A stretch of 64,000 bases of DNA from Cyclina sinensis (Eukaryota; Mollusca; Bivalvia; Venerida; Veneridae): NCBI GenBank assembly GCA_012932295.1, contig JAAONU010000014.1:21346011-21410010 (forward strand). The letters are read 5' to 3'. Below are positions 13,001-28,000 of this stretch, piece by piece. A program made the position numbers and the translations under genes. The notes under the pieces are model-generated. The model made no database searches and was not told the origin of the DNA. It was given only the letters and a program-made list of their open reading frames with translations. How positions within the stretch are numbered: the first letter of the stretch is position 1; every line of letters begins with the position of its first letter.

Positions 13001-16000
13001 TAGCTTACAGTTTTCTATCAGAATTTCTCTTCAGATTTCTTTCAGACTGTAAACATCTGGGGTACTTTTGAAACTTATTTGCAGCACATTATCTATCACA
13101 CAACTAATTTAGTGAAAATATCTCTATTTGCTTTCAAATATTACAGACTGTATTCTTGGTTAAGTACTTAATTAATGTACCTTTTTAGATTTGATGCCCT
13201 TGAGTTTCTTGTACACTTCTGACTTTTCCAAGTGTTCTAGTAAGAATTTATCTTCATTGAAGAGTACTTTCTGTAGATTGTACGAGCTTCCTCGAGATCC
13301 AGTGCTCAGTTTTCGCCACATGCTCTTCTTGCTGATGTTCTCTCACATAACCATAAAATCTTCCCACTCGGCAGACGACACCTAGAAAGTGTATATGGCT
13401 ATATATATATATATATCAAAATATATCGTAATACAAGTATATTGCTCTCCAGATTTTCCCTCAGAACCATTATCAGAAATGAAAGCATTAGTTTTATAAC
13501 ACTGTTTCAATAGAAATTTTTGTTCATACATTTAAGCTTAAGTGGGAATTTTCTATTTGGCGTATAAATGTTTGTTTTCAATTACATTTTTGCTTTAACT
13601 AATAAAATCCACTAAATATCGTTAGGTATAATTTCAGATCCATACCTGGCTAGACAGCTTACAAAGTCTGCTGCCTCATCAGTAGCAAGGTGAGACCTAA
13701 GATGCATCATTGAACCAACAAAGTCAAGATCCTCCTCTGATTGCTAAAAGTAGATATAAATTTGAGTTACTACAGACATGTATAGATATTCCACTTATTT
13801 CACATAAATTCTTTTGATAGAGACATGTATTTCATAACAGCAAGATTAAAACCAGAAAATTATTCTTAAAATTAGTTTTTCTCAGAAGGACATTTTTGTG
13901 AACATATGATGAATTTTTAGCTGCAAAACAATTAAACACATCAGGTGGATGTATGAAATTAATGAATCAATGCATTGTATAAAGAAATGAGATTTTCTAT
14001 GATTTAGGTTCACAAGTGTAACTCACTGTGTGAGTCTGATCTTTATGAATTTATGCAGGGTTACACTGCAAGTGACTTAAAAATCAATGCACAAGTTAAG
14101 CTTTATTTTACTGTGACACAAACAAACCTGTCTGATCCATTTTTGGAAGGCCTCCCCCTTGCCAGATGAGAAGCACTTCAGTTTGAGTGGTCCCTGTTTG
14201 AGGACAGTATAAATCCTGTACAGGTAGGGTGAGGCTTTAGCCAGAAACTGCTCCATAGCATCTCTGGTCCGGAATGCTAGTGGGTACATCTGATCACACA
14301 CATGCCAGCCCTAGTGATTGGAATAAAATAATATTATAACTGGGGTCTGCTGAAATATAACTTCCAACAAAAGAAAAAGTCAGGAAATATTCAATGTAAG
14401 TTTATTCTTCCACACACTTTTTCTTAGTATTGTCTTGAGTAAGATATATATCAGTTGAAGTGTTCAAATTAAGTGAAGGATAGACATTAACTACAAATAA
14501 CAAGTCAATGACAAACAAACAACAACATGATTTAAAACAGGTTTACCCCTTCATGTTCACAGAGCAGCCTGATACAAAGACTCTCCTTGGACCAATCATC
14601 TTCCTCATCCTCTGCAAGCACATCATCGTCAACCTGCAGTCTGTCGCGAGACTTTGTTGCCGTCTTTGGACGGAGAAGTTTTCTAGATTTTGCCATCTTT
14701 ACAGAGCTTTCTCTTCCTTCCTCAGATTTCTGCTGTTTTCCTGAAATAATGGTACACATTATTATGTATAACTGAATTGTTTGTCTTAACTGTTTATTTC
14801 ATTTTGGAATTTTGTGTTTAAATTAAGAAGTTTTCGTCATTCTGTGCTAAATTCAGAATTAACCGATCAAAGTTTTGTCTGAAAACTAGCACATCTATGA
14901 CCTAACTGTGTTTTCTGAAAAAGTAAACCAAGTACATTACATAATAGGTACTACTTTTTTTAAGCTGTAAACCCAAACAGAATGTACATGCTTTTAATAG
15001 GACCTTTTTTCTGTACGGAAATAGCCAGTATTATATTCCTATATGTACAATTGGAGCGGGGTTACTGTTATCCAATATTATGTAATTCTATGTTTTGATT
15101 AGCTGTTACAAGATCCGATTATTGCCGAAGCATTACATATTTTTACGATGTATTACCTGTTGAATCAATTTTCGAAGTTGTGTTATTCCGGAAATCCTTG
15201 GACAGAATCACGTGACTGTCTGTTTATATTGTGTAGGAACATTGAACGTTATTATTTTGAAATCTATTAATAGTAACAAGTAACAAATAAGAGATACAGG
15301 ACACTTTTTGAAGGTTGGCAAAAATATGGCGTTTGATAAAAATGCAAAACATAGCAATTTTGTAATTGCAGTTACAAAGTCATTTTTCATCAAACAATTC
15401 AATATTTTATATTTAAAAAGTCTGTGAACTCATATTTTACACATTTAAAAAATAATTGTCAAAACTGTTCACTTTCTTGTTTGTAAATGGTTAAACTTAG
15501 TGCATCTAGGCTGCTAGAAAAATGCTGAAAAAATGCTGAAACGACAGTTATAAATTAGTTTCATTTTCTTTTTTAAAAGCAAAAATTCAGAATCTGCTTA
15601 TATTTTCAAAATATGAATTTAAAGAGCTTTCAAATGATGTAAAATGATACATGTTTATGTTTAATGTTTTCAAACAATGAAATTTGGCTCACAAAGAAAA
15701 AAGATATCTAAAGTTTAAAACATTCTGTCTGGTTCCTGGTCGTACTTTGCTACGACAGTGACTGTATCTCATCTGGTCTTTAATGTGTTGAATTATATCA
15801 AAGTAATCAAAGCATGTTCATAGTTTATCATCATAAGTGATATTACAAGTATATTTGTTATTCTACTCAAGCATGTTTGTTATTCTGTTCAAGCATGTTA
15901 TTCCATGAAATTCATGTTATTTTGTTACTTAACAAAACAAACAATGTTTCAGTATCATAAATATCACCACTAACATCAAGAGATATATGGATGAACAAAT

Positions 16001-19000
16001 ATATTGTTGTTGTTCTTCAAAAAATGTGCATTACCTTAGTTATAATTTGTCTGAAATAGACAGGTCTTCAGTTTAAAGATATATATTAAATTTCTTTTTA
16101 TTATTATCTGCAAACAATTTATTTAAAGTGCTGCAGCTTAAGGTTCCTTAAAAATACAGAAAAAAAACGTACACTCAAATGGACTCAAGTCCATTTGAAA
16201 TTTCCTTGTTCTGATAAGGTCAAGCATTAAAGAGGTATTTGTATCTGAAATTTGTTTCATTCCTACCAATCATCTATAATAAATAATTATACATATACAA
16301 TCTATTTCACATCAGATCTAATTCTTTTTAGGTGAGGTGTTAGTTTATTCAGAGAAATTTTAAAACAAAATCTTCTACCAGATTTATTTCAACAAATCAT
16401 ATCAGTTAGTTTAACTAGGTAAGTATTGAAATGAAGATTACTGACCTCTGTTAAAACAAAGCATTATAAAGACAGACTTTAAGATTTATAATTCAATGTT
16501 TTTGTGGCAAGAAAGTTCATATATCACACTGAAAAATTATTATATTTCTTTTTTCAAGGAACATTCATCATGTTTTGGTACAGTTTGTTACTCAATGTAA
16601 CTCAAATTCATGAATACAAATTTCTTCTGTACTGCATTGTTTTGTTATATGTTTGTATTTCATTTCAAGCAAAGATCAGTAGAATATTCTTTTGTCAGAA
16701 TGAGAGAACCAAGATAACCCTAATACGTGCCTACCTGAGTAAAACTGCCAGGAAGACCATATGTCATGTAACGGAGTTATCATCAAAATTAGTGAGCTAA
16801 TGAATGACTTAAATCTGAATTGACCGAGAAATTACCGAGGCAAACAATGTGATCTGACTGAAAGCTAAATATGGTCCCTTAAAGAATTCCTTTTATTTAA
16901 TACAGGTAGCTGACTTATGACCCCAGATGACCTATATTCAAAACTGACCAAGAAATCATCGAGGTGATCATCTTGACGAAAAACCTTGATGACTGAATTC
17001 AAAATGTAGCCTCTGGAGTGTTAGCAATGACCTTGTTTTTGACCCCAGATGACTCTTATTTAAAACTGACCTAGATAGCATCAAGGCAAAGGTTTTGAAA
17101 CAAGATAATGATGACTGAATTCAAAATGTGGCCTCTAGAGTATTTACAGTTTCCTTTGATTAAGTTAGTGACCTAGTTCCTGACCAAAGCTGACTAATAT
17201 ACAAACTTGATCTAGAAATCACCATCACAAACTTTTTTAGAAAAATCACACTGACTGACTTCAAAATGTGGCCTCTAAAGGGTAAGTGAGATTTTACTTT
17301 GGCAACTCTTGTTCTTGACCCTAGATGGCCAAAATTAAAACTTAGACCTAAAAACAAGACTTAGAAATCATCAAGTTAAACATTCTGACCAATTTACTTG
17401 TTCACTGGATGAATAGATAAATATGTCCTCTTCGTGCTAAGGTTAGCTAAAAACAAAATTCTTGAATAAAATAAGGTATGAACTTTCACCTCACAGCTTG
17501 AAAGATATTTGAAAAAATCAGAATCTAATTGTTCCAATGTCAGAAGAAGAAGTCAAAGTACTTTAAACTCATGAGTTTTGAATAGTGTCTTCACAAACTC
17601 GTACAACCATCAGAAATAATATTCATGCTATTAAAAATTGAAATATGGATGACTTTTGAAAAAATAACAAAGAACTACAATCTGAGTACTGGTTTTGACA
17701 TGTTTTCCAATTAGCTCACACCATAGTCCGATTGGGGCTTAAACTGGTAGAGAATTTTTTCTAACTCTTATGCGATGAAATGCCTTACAATTGATTCTTA
17801 GATACTAAAGAAAGCAACTCTGGGTATAATATGGCTCACCATTGCAACAAAGCCCCTTAAATCCATGTTGCATGTCATATGTGCTTTGAGCATATATTAC
17901 AAGTTAGTGAAAAAATTACACATACAGCCATCACGCAGACTCATAAAAGTACAAAGGTGTTTGAATTTACTTGCTTTTATCTAGGTCTTTTCCTATGAAA
18001 AACAAAAAAAAAAACCAAACAGTAAAATAAAACACATACAGCAATCATCACATAATTACAAAATGACATTTTATGTTTTACACATTAATCCTATAAGGCC
18101 TATTCTAAATTATTCAGAGCACCGAAACCCCTCTATGAAGGTCAAATTATTGAATATTGCATTAATTGGCCATAACTTTTTGATAATAATAATTCCAAAT
18201 GATGCTGCCTTTGAAAACCCTTCACCACAATGTGCTTCCTCCCATGTGTTTGCCTTAAGAAAATAGGAAAATGTCAAAAGCCCACGCTTGTGGTGGCTCT
18301 TGTTGGAATAAGAAACTGTAGATATTAAAGAAGATTGTGGACAATCTATTTTTATGTACATAAAAATTGTGACATAAATTTTTCTTAATGCTGAGCTTTG
18401 GCAAAACTTACCAGACTTGACAAAGTCGACCACAATCAGTCTAGGTAAGGGCATTGTATCTACAGCTATGATAGAGCCAAGAATATGTCGCATAAATTTT
18501 CTCTGTATCAACTCAACTTCCTCCTGGAATAAGAATGTAGTATAATTTATTCAAAATCTATTTGAGACCATATATTGTTTTGTTGTGATTTCCAATATTA
18601 AGGTTATAATATGATTAAAATTTGTTAACTTAACATCTGTTTGGAATAGAATGTCTTGAAATTTATATTAATCCTTCTCAAAGACAGTTTTCTGGGGGTA
18701 AAACTCGTACCAACTTGCAGCCAAAATGTGGAATTCATGAAAAAGAACCAGAAGCCGTTCAAGGAACTGGGTCATTGTCATGCGCTCTCCTTCAAAGAAA
18801 CACTCTGCTGGTGTCTTTTTTAATATGGGCATAAAACAAATACCAAGTTAACTCAAATAGAGATTTTCCCTAATCATACATTACAGCATACCTGATAAGC
18901 CACTGTGGTGGATCTGATTTCAGGTTTTCCCCCCTTCTCTTGCTTTATCAGATCTAGAGCATCACCCTTCTTCTTCTTTTTCTTTGGACCAGCAAGCCTG

Positions 19001-22000
19001 ACCTTCTGTAGGGCTTCTGTAGAAAGAAAAGTTACATACCAGGTAACTGTGATAACGATGAAGTCTGCTTAGAATATCTTTCTTTATTATATACCTATAA
19101 ATTTTCTTTCTAAAATACATGCAAATCTAGAAGCATGGGAAAATCGATATCTTGCTCGACCTTCGGTCTCGCGAGATATCAATTTCCCCACGTGCTCGTA
19201 GCAAAATACAAGGTCATAGACAGCTACTACAACATAATATTCCCTATATTCTGTGTATGTAGTCTGATGACAATTGACAATCTAATGTTTCCTTACATGA
19301 AGAATACTTACGTTGGTAGAAGATAGGCCTTTTTTCAAGATTTTACTTTAGTCCATTACAAGGTCCTTTTTACTCATCATTTGTCATTTGTCTATATGGT
19401 AACTAAAACTGAATTCTCCTAAGAGGGTATTTAATGGCATGATGTAAAGACAGGCTTACATGGTGGTAACTGAAGAACTTCTGCAAAGCTTTCTGAATGG
19501 CCCTAGTCTGGATTATCTGCCCCTGACACTACGTTACAGTATAGTAGGCAGGGAACCAGACTAGAATGGCCCCAGAAAAAAACAACTCACCTTGAACAAA
19601 CTGGACCATAACATTAACACCCTCTGGATTCTCTTTTTGTAGGTTGACTTCAGTTGGCCTGTGCTCTTCGCAGCAACATTGCAACCTACAGTCAATAGTG
19701 TTAGCCATTTTTGTTTGTTTGCTCTAGTGGCTTATAAATTATTTGTGATGCTAGACAACTCAAGTATTGCAACTAACGTGGATGAGATTTTTGTTTTCAG
19801 TCCATACTTTAAATGAGACTAGCCTCTTTATTATACGGTAAATATCTAAAACAAAGGTGTGTTACAAAAATAAAAGTCTAAAGAAAAATTGTTGCTGTTC
19901 AACAATTATAACATAATGTTCCCCCCTTTCATTCTCCAATATCAATTCTAAATATCTAACTTACTGAATAAAAATTTTAACTACACATAGTCAATTAGAA
20001 AATACTGAAGAATTTCAATGCAATCTACCTCTGTTTGTTTCCAGCCTGACTTTGTGCCTACAATGACTGCAACCATTGGGAGCTCCAGTGCTGATTATTC
20101 CAAACCTAAGCTCCATCATACAATTGTCCGATTCAGCATACTGCAAGACAGAAAAATACCATTTCATACCTAAGTGTCTACTCTGAATTCTCATCTCTAA
20201 GGGAAGATGCATCATCAATGAACATCGATCAAAGACAAATAGATCATATACATGTATTGTATTCTGGCAAAGTATATCTCTAAACGAGATTCTACCTTTA
20301 AACCATGCAGACCTATCTACTGATAAAGATCTGGGTTGATCTCTCATATAGTATTCAATGAAAAACAACATACACAAAAAGTAACCCAAAATATAATCAC
20401 TGCATATGTTTTTCATTTGCTCTTTCTCTTTAACCCTTTACTCCATATATATGCATTTTCACGCATGTGCGACCAGCTGTAGATCCAGATCAGCCAGCAC
20501 ATCCGTGCTGTCTGATCAGGATCTGCACTGGTCGCTTTTTGGTCAGAAATAACCTAATGTATCAAAAGGCAAACAGTGTAGATCCTGATCAGACTGGCCA
20601 TAAAGGTGTATATATGGAGGAAAGGGTTAAAATATAAAATAACAAGAAACATCGCAATGCGACAAAACCAGGTTTTCAACATTACTGTTTCACAAAAGCT
20701 TTGCCATAAAGTGCCATGGTGCATATTGTGAGCAATTTTTTTAATTGAAATGTTTTTGATGGAATTATGGCCTTTTTAATTTTTTACATGTATAATAAAT
20801 ACATGAACATTATATGTATCTTTCATAGTTCTACAGATCTGAAATGGTAATTGTATCTAATTATATGCACAATATTGCCAACAACAAACTTAGGTACAAG
20901 TCAATCAATTTTATTCATAATACTAAAATATTCATTCCATTATAATAGAATAATATTATGTTGCTTGGTCATTTTGTTTGCTTTTCACATTTCACTGTTT
21001 GTTATTTGATATATACATTTATCATTGCTCTATGATTGGGAGTGCCTTATGCTGAAAAATGCATATATGAAAAAAAAACAAAGAGCCTGTAATAAGGTCA
21101 AAAATTACCGAATCACAAAACCTCGAAAATACACGCCAAGGCACTTGATGACAAAGCTTCTCTGAAAGTTTGGTCAAAATCCCTTGAGAAATGTAGGAGG
21201 AGTTGCGCACAGAAGAAATTGTTCACTACATATTCCATATAAAGAAAAAAAACAAAGGGCCATTATTAGGTGAAAAATTATTAAATCACAAAACCCCGAC
21301 AATATGCTCCAGGGCACTTGATGACAAAGCTTCTGTGAAAGTTTGGTCAAAATACCTTGAGAAATGTAGGAGGAGTTGCGTACAGAAAAAATTGTTTACT
21401 ATATATCCAATATAAGGAAAAAAACAAATTAATTAGGTGAAAAATTAACAAATCATAAAACCCGGACAATAAGCGCCAGGGCACTTGATGACAAAGCTTC
21501 TGTGAAAGTTTGGTCAAAATCCGATGAGAAATGTAGGATGAGTTGCGAACGGAAGAAATTGTTCACTATATATTTCATATAAGGAAAAAAAAACAAAGGG
21601 CCATAATTAGGTGAAAAATTATCAAATCATAAAACCTGGACAATATGCGCCAGGGCACTTGATGACAAAGCTTCTGTGAAAGTTTGGTCAAAATGCCCTT
21701 GAGAAATGTAGGAGGAGTTGCGCACAGAAGAAATTGTTTACTCCCGCACGCCCACCCAGCCACCCAACATACCTCAATCTCATAACCAGTTTTTACCTTC
21801 GGAAAACCTGGTTAATTAATGATGTTGTGCATAAGTTCAAAAATATTTCCCAAGAACATGTGGACACTAAGAAAAAGTTTAACTGTAATAAAACACTGCC
21901 CCATCAAAATTGTACAAGGCAACTCTGTAGAAAGTCTAATACTGATATGCTCAGATCACCTGTAACAATCAGATTCTGACATACACCTGGATATCTGACA

Positions 22001-25000
22001 ATAACTTATTAACATTTATTTTCCCCAAAAAAAAAACTTCAAATAAAATGAATTTCTCTAAATTTTAGGGTATGCTTCTTAAAGACAGCACAAACAATGT
22101 GCCTGTAACTTTGAAGTCTGTTGAAAGGCTTCAAACTAAGCACTCCACATAAACGACATCACATTTAATATCAAACTGTTGGCAAACTTTGACTGCTATT
22201 TGTTCTCAACATTTCACAATCATACCAACTTGCCCATTACCTTAGTATCTAGATTGTGGTACAGAGTATAACTTACCTCATCAGAAATGAAGGCTAGTAA
22301 CACTTTACTATTTCTTATACCAGCAGCCATGTCGGCAAATATTCCTTTCTGAAAACAGATTTTCTTCAATATGAGAAGCAGCTGTATTACAATATGTTGG
22401 GTCAAAAGCCACGTTTATTGCAGGGTTTTTTTAGGACGTCACACATATGACATATAATTATGATCAATAGGTAACTATAACAGTCATTACTGGAGAAATA
22501 TAATTTACATCCACTTCATTTAGTGCTTTAACCCATGTTTTCAAGCATTTTTACATACTTATGTGCTTATGCAATGTAATTAAACAGAGACTAGCAATTT
22601 TCTATTTCATCATCAGTAAAATTTGAACATAAACACACTTGATGACAAGTAAATAAACTTTAGAACAGAGAAACTTTAAAGGTAAAAGAGAACTGGCAAG
22701 GAATGTCCAGTCCCAAGTATGACTCTTTTTTATCACTTCACCCACACTGGACTAGTGGGCAGATACATGTTTCTATTTCTTGGCTAGCTACAGATATCCT
22801 ATTTGATATGAGTGCTTCAAATGCTGTTGTTTACTAGATTATCTTTTCTATTAAATACAAACAAACAAAATGATGAAAACGTTATGCCTGACATGAACTA
22901 ACCTAATTCTGATTAAAAGGCAGCCTTTTCTGTAAAGTAACTGTTTTTTTTTTTTGTTTTTTTTTTACCAGACACCCTTTTTGACCAGACACCCTTTTTT
23001 TCAAAAAGCAATAATTTTCAAGTGGATAAATTCTATATCTTATATTTCTAACATTAATTTTATAGACTAAAGAAAAATTTTCATCAAATCTATTTAGAAA
23101 CATCCTGACTTGCTGAACAAGACAATTAATAATGCACACTTTTCTATGACCAACACTGAAAGAAAAACTTATTTTTTTCTTTTAATCATGGTTCTCTTTA
23201 TAAAAAAACAGTGAATATTCAAATATGTTACAGAGAGCATCAAAAATGTGATAAGTAACATGTAGGCAATATAATAGTAACTGCAGAAGATAACTACTGG
23301 TAGTTTCCATATACTGGTCTAATTTATCTATACCATCAGAACTTTAACAATGCTCTACCTTATCTTTGCCAACAAACTCAGTATCAATCCAACAGCTGAT
23401 GCCATGTTCCTGAAGTACAGCTTTCAGCTGCCGCGGATCTCCCCAACCAAGTGCCTCTGCATTCATACGGCCGGATTTCTCTGCAGCACTCAATGAGTTT
23501 GTCCAACAGTAACTGATGAACACATCGGGTAATATGGTTTCCTAAAAACAGAAAACATGCTCTTTTGGATTGACAGTATATTGATAAATTTTCACAGTAT
23601 TCATTTTGTTATAATAACCTTATTTAAATGTCTCGAAAACTGATCAAACAATCTTTGAGTTCTAGAATGTAAAGGTCTAAGGTAGGCTCTGAAAAACTCA
23701 TCAAACATATAAACAACAGAGCACAGGCTAATTATGTACAGATATAAATACATGTACTGTCTCTTTTATACTTGTAATATTTGCTAATAACCTGATGTGT
23801 AAGCTTGTTATTTATATCACATATTTCTTGAGTTTTCAAAAAAAATGACTCATACACCAACAAACCACAACAAATCTAACAAAACAAGTGTAACAGCAAA
23901 TATCTGGTTAAAACCAAACAATCTTGAGAAATGTTTTACCTGAGTAAGAAGCAATAATTTTTCTGTAAGCCATTCCTTCAATTCATCCCTTCGCCCACCC
24001 TCTACTTCATACCGCTGTCTTGTCTTTGCCATTAGCTTACGCTGTAAATATTGAAAGTATTATAACACATACTTTTTGGCATGACATTACTGGCAATCAA
24101 GATTAAACACCATTTAAACACTACATGTATTTCTGATTTCAGTGCCCCTGATGTTAAAAATATCATAGCATGTTACCATTCTTTTCAGGTAATAAGTTTT
24201 AGAAAAATGTGCCCCTGATGTCAAAAATATCATAGAGTGTTGCCATTCTTTTCAGGTAATAAGTTTTAGAAAGATTTTATCAGTGGAAACCATATTTCGC
24301 TTGAAAGTGAGATAACAAGTCTATAACTACATGTCTATCTTACGGCCTTTCCATAATTTTTCTGACGGGCTATAGTGTAGCAGTGGTAGGCATTATGCTG
24401 GTAAGACACAAAACCAGTTACTTCACTACATATCACTGCATCTATTCAATAATTTCAAAAAAAAGGTGACATCTATATATATTCTTATATACCTCTTGTC
24501 TACCAATTTTCATGCCAAGGTCTTTATTTTCCCATTCCTGGCTTTCTCCTAGTACTACAATGATAATATCTTTATTCATTGTTTCCTTTGCATAGAGGAA
24601 CATATCCCGGCATTTTGAGTCCCTCTCAAAGTCATCAGATATCAAAACAACCAGTATTTTACAGTTTTTGACTGCTGCTGTCATGTCCACAACATTTTCA
24701 TTCTCCATGTCCTCTGAAAACCAGCTGTAATTGTAAAACGAAAAAATATAGGTGAAAAATGTCACTAAAATCTATCCCAGTCACAGCTGATAAGCCTCCT
24801 TACAAATTACCTCATTTGTTATAGCTATTAAACGAATACTCTTATATGGCAATGTTTCTATTTTAATACAGTGGAAATATACCTGAATGAACTGCACTAG
24901 ACTTAAATTATAGTGTATACTATGAAACCATCCAATAGGTTGCTACAGTACTCCTCCTTAGGAACTAAAGATGTAATTCAACTGAAAATGTGATCCTATC

Positions 25001-28000
25001 AAAAACCTGATCTTTAACTGATCAGGTTTGTTGCCAAGTCAAAGAACTGTATAAACTACATGAGTCAATATAAATGAGAGGTATCTATTATTCTTAAAGG
25101 ATCAATGTATGCCAACATTTAGGCACAGACTACAGAAAAAAATGCTGTGCCCTGTACATCTGGCCAGCTGTAAAAATGTCAGTATTTCTTTTCATTTTAT
25201 GAGAAGAAACTTCCTAAATAGATTTTTTTTCCAGAAAATTATTATGATACTGTGAAATCATTTTTGTTCGCTTAGGACGAATTTTCGCATTGTATTCTTT
25301 TTTTCAATGAGAAACAAACTTTTCTTCGCTATTGAAACATATTTTATTCTTTGAGAATGTACGAATGAAAGCGAATAGAAGTAACAACACATAAATAGGA
25401 CATGAATGAATAAAGGTAATTTTCGCAAGCGGCAATGTTTTTTTAGCGTAACTGATTAGGGACTGGTTACAAAAGACCTGTTGGTATCGATCTTTTAGTA
25501 TGTGCACAATTAACCTGTGTCAATTAACGTCAATTAACAGTTGGACCTGTCAGTTTGTATATTCGAAAGCGGGCCGCGGTAATTGACACATATACACGCG
25601 TCGGTGGTGATCCAGCGTCATGCAGCTGTTGTCTGCTTTTTATGCTGATAAACGAAACTGAATCTGACATTGAAAATGCGCGAAATTAGGACCGCGCGAA
25701 CATATCTTTTTTGCCGTTTGTGCGAAATTTCATCCCAGCGAATTTAAATGATTTCACAGTATAACTATAAAGTAATAATTATGATACTTAACCCTTTTCT
25801 TACTCACCAGGAATATCCCCAGCTTTGTATATCATCTCTGATTTGTGATGGGGCTATTTTATTGCTTTCCCCTGGTTCTGGTATATCTGCCATACTGTAG
25901 AGTATTGCTGTGTCTACCACCAGATCATTGTTGAGTTCTTGTAAAGCCACCACACTCTGCTGTAACTGGATGTCAAAGTCTGTCACCTCTCTACTGCTGG
26001 CTGGCATCTTCTCTGAATAGGAAGTAGTAATAAATGCAATAATTACTTTAGGCAATTTCGAAACAATTTGTTACCTAAGAATTAATTAAAACATTTCAAG
26101 AGACAATCAGACCATGAAATAGATATCAGAAAGGCATCACCACTGTGACCTAGTCACCACTTCTCTAAAAGAGGTATGAAGTGCCAAAACTTAAGTGGCA
26201 AAAATCATCAGAATAAACCGATACCTTGCAGCTGTGCCATAGAAATCCAGTGGAAGTATTTATAGCACTGTATGAAGGGAGCTTTTAGATCTTTGGCTCT
26301 TTGAATCAGCTTGGCATTAAGTAGATCTGGTTCAGCTGTCCCCTGGAAAAGAGTATCATATTGTGTACTGGACACTTGTCAAATCAACAAGTCCAACCCA
26401 GAAAACACAATGAATAAGCTTTTTTTGTCAACATTGAAAATAAAGTTTTAAATCCATTCTCCAAAGATATCCTAAATCTCTTGCATCAAATTGGTCACCT
26501 TGGTATATAACCAAACTTGTCTGCCAAGCAAAATCCATCAAAATCGAACTGGATTCAAAACAATTCAAATTTTTAAGATTAAGGTCTTTAATCTATTTGT
26601 AACAGTGTATGAATGTTATGTACATATTGTAGTTTGAAATCTACATCTTAGCAAAATGACAGAGTACCTTCAAATGATATGAAATGTATTTCCTATTTTA
26701 GGAACTGAACTTTACACTACACCCTTACCTCTTTGGTGACACAGTCTGGACAGGGTAGGTACAGATCATAGGACACACCATTGAACGATTCCTCTATTAT
26801 ACTCTCAAACACTTCATGAATTAGGAACAGCACATTCTCTGGTCTTGGACCTTCTACATACACCACTAGTTCTTTGTTATCACTGGAAATATTACCCAAT
26901 ATGTTATCATTACCAGTACTCATTAAAACCAGGGCCGGATCCAGAAATTTCTGACTGGGGGGGCTTGGGGAAGGTACAGAAGGAGGTGACCCCCTTTCGT
27001 AGGGGGGGTTTGGGGGGCCTCCCCCAAGAAAATTTTCCAAAAAGGTGGAGTAAATGGCTCATTTTGGTGCATTTTAGGCATAAAATTATACTGAAATTTT
27101 TGAGAGAATTTAAAAGAAATATACTGGTATTCTTTGAAATGTTCAACTAAAGCAAAGACCATATGACAAGTTTTAACTTTTTTTATTTTATATTTATGAA
27201 GTCCTCTGAAACAAATAATTTATCAATAAATTAATTAGCATAACAAATAACAACGTCATCACAATATCAATTCTCCTCGCAGTGATCTTCCCTTCATTGG
27301 TGATTCTTTGGAAAGATCTCTGCAGACACGGGTTAACCTTAGCTGGATTTCAGCTATATACGTATACATGTATGAACTTTTTTAAAGAATGTATTTTTTT
27401 ATCTGTTTAGTTTAGTTACCGGTACAATTGGAATTGCTTCGATTAAACATGCCTGGGTGTAATGAAATTTTAAAAAATGTAACTTGAAAAAAAAGTTTAA
27501 AATTTTGTTTATTTACTTTCGACCATCATCACGTGACATGACTGTCGGCAGTGATAACTGAACTGAAAGTATGGAAGGGAAATAACCGCTGTGTGGAGTT
27601 TGCACCATTCGGAACACCTTGGGCGACTTCAATAAGTCTTTATATGAAGTTGTCGGAAAAGGCCGAGTTATTACGTTTGGAGTTTGCACAATATCATCAG
27701 GCAACTGATCATGGTCAGCAGACGCTCATTTAACAACTTAATCAAATACGTCAAGGTTACTTGACGCTTGAAAACTATACCTAATGATCAGTCTCGTTAT
27801 CAGTTGTTACACAATATTGCATAACCATTGCAAATTGAAAGGTTGACTGTGTTTCTGTTACAAGGTGAAAAGAGCTAAAAATGTTTTGGAGTCTTTAAAA
27901 ATGAGCCCTTTTATTTTTTACAAACGGGCCAGCTGGGGGGGCTTGGGCCCTTTAAGTCCCCCCCGGTAAATCCGTGCCTGAAAACTGATGCAAACAAAAT

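Noticed and set aside
13343..13345. UGA as selenocysteine
   Set aside because: No reason to expect it at this site and no SECIS-like element was identified; mutation or sequence error is simpler.
16504..16800. 98-codon plus-strand ORF
   Set aside because: AT-rich, no splice or homology signal, in a large intron.
26717..27162. Pro/Gly-rich ORFs in three frames near 27 kb
   Set aside because: They translate the G/C-rich end of the hAT-like element; only 26729-26882 is a true exon.
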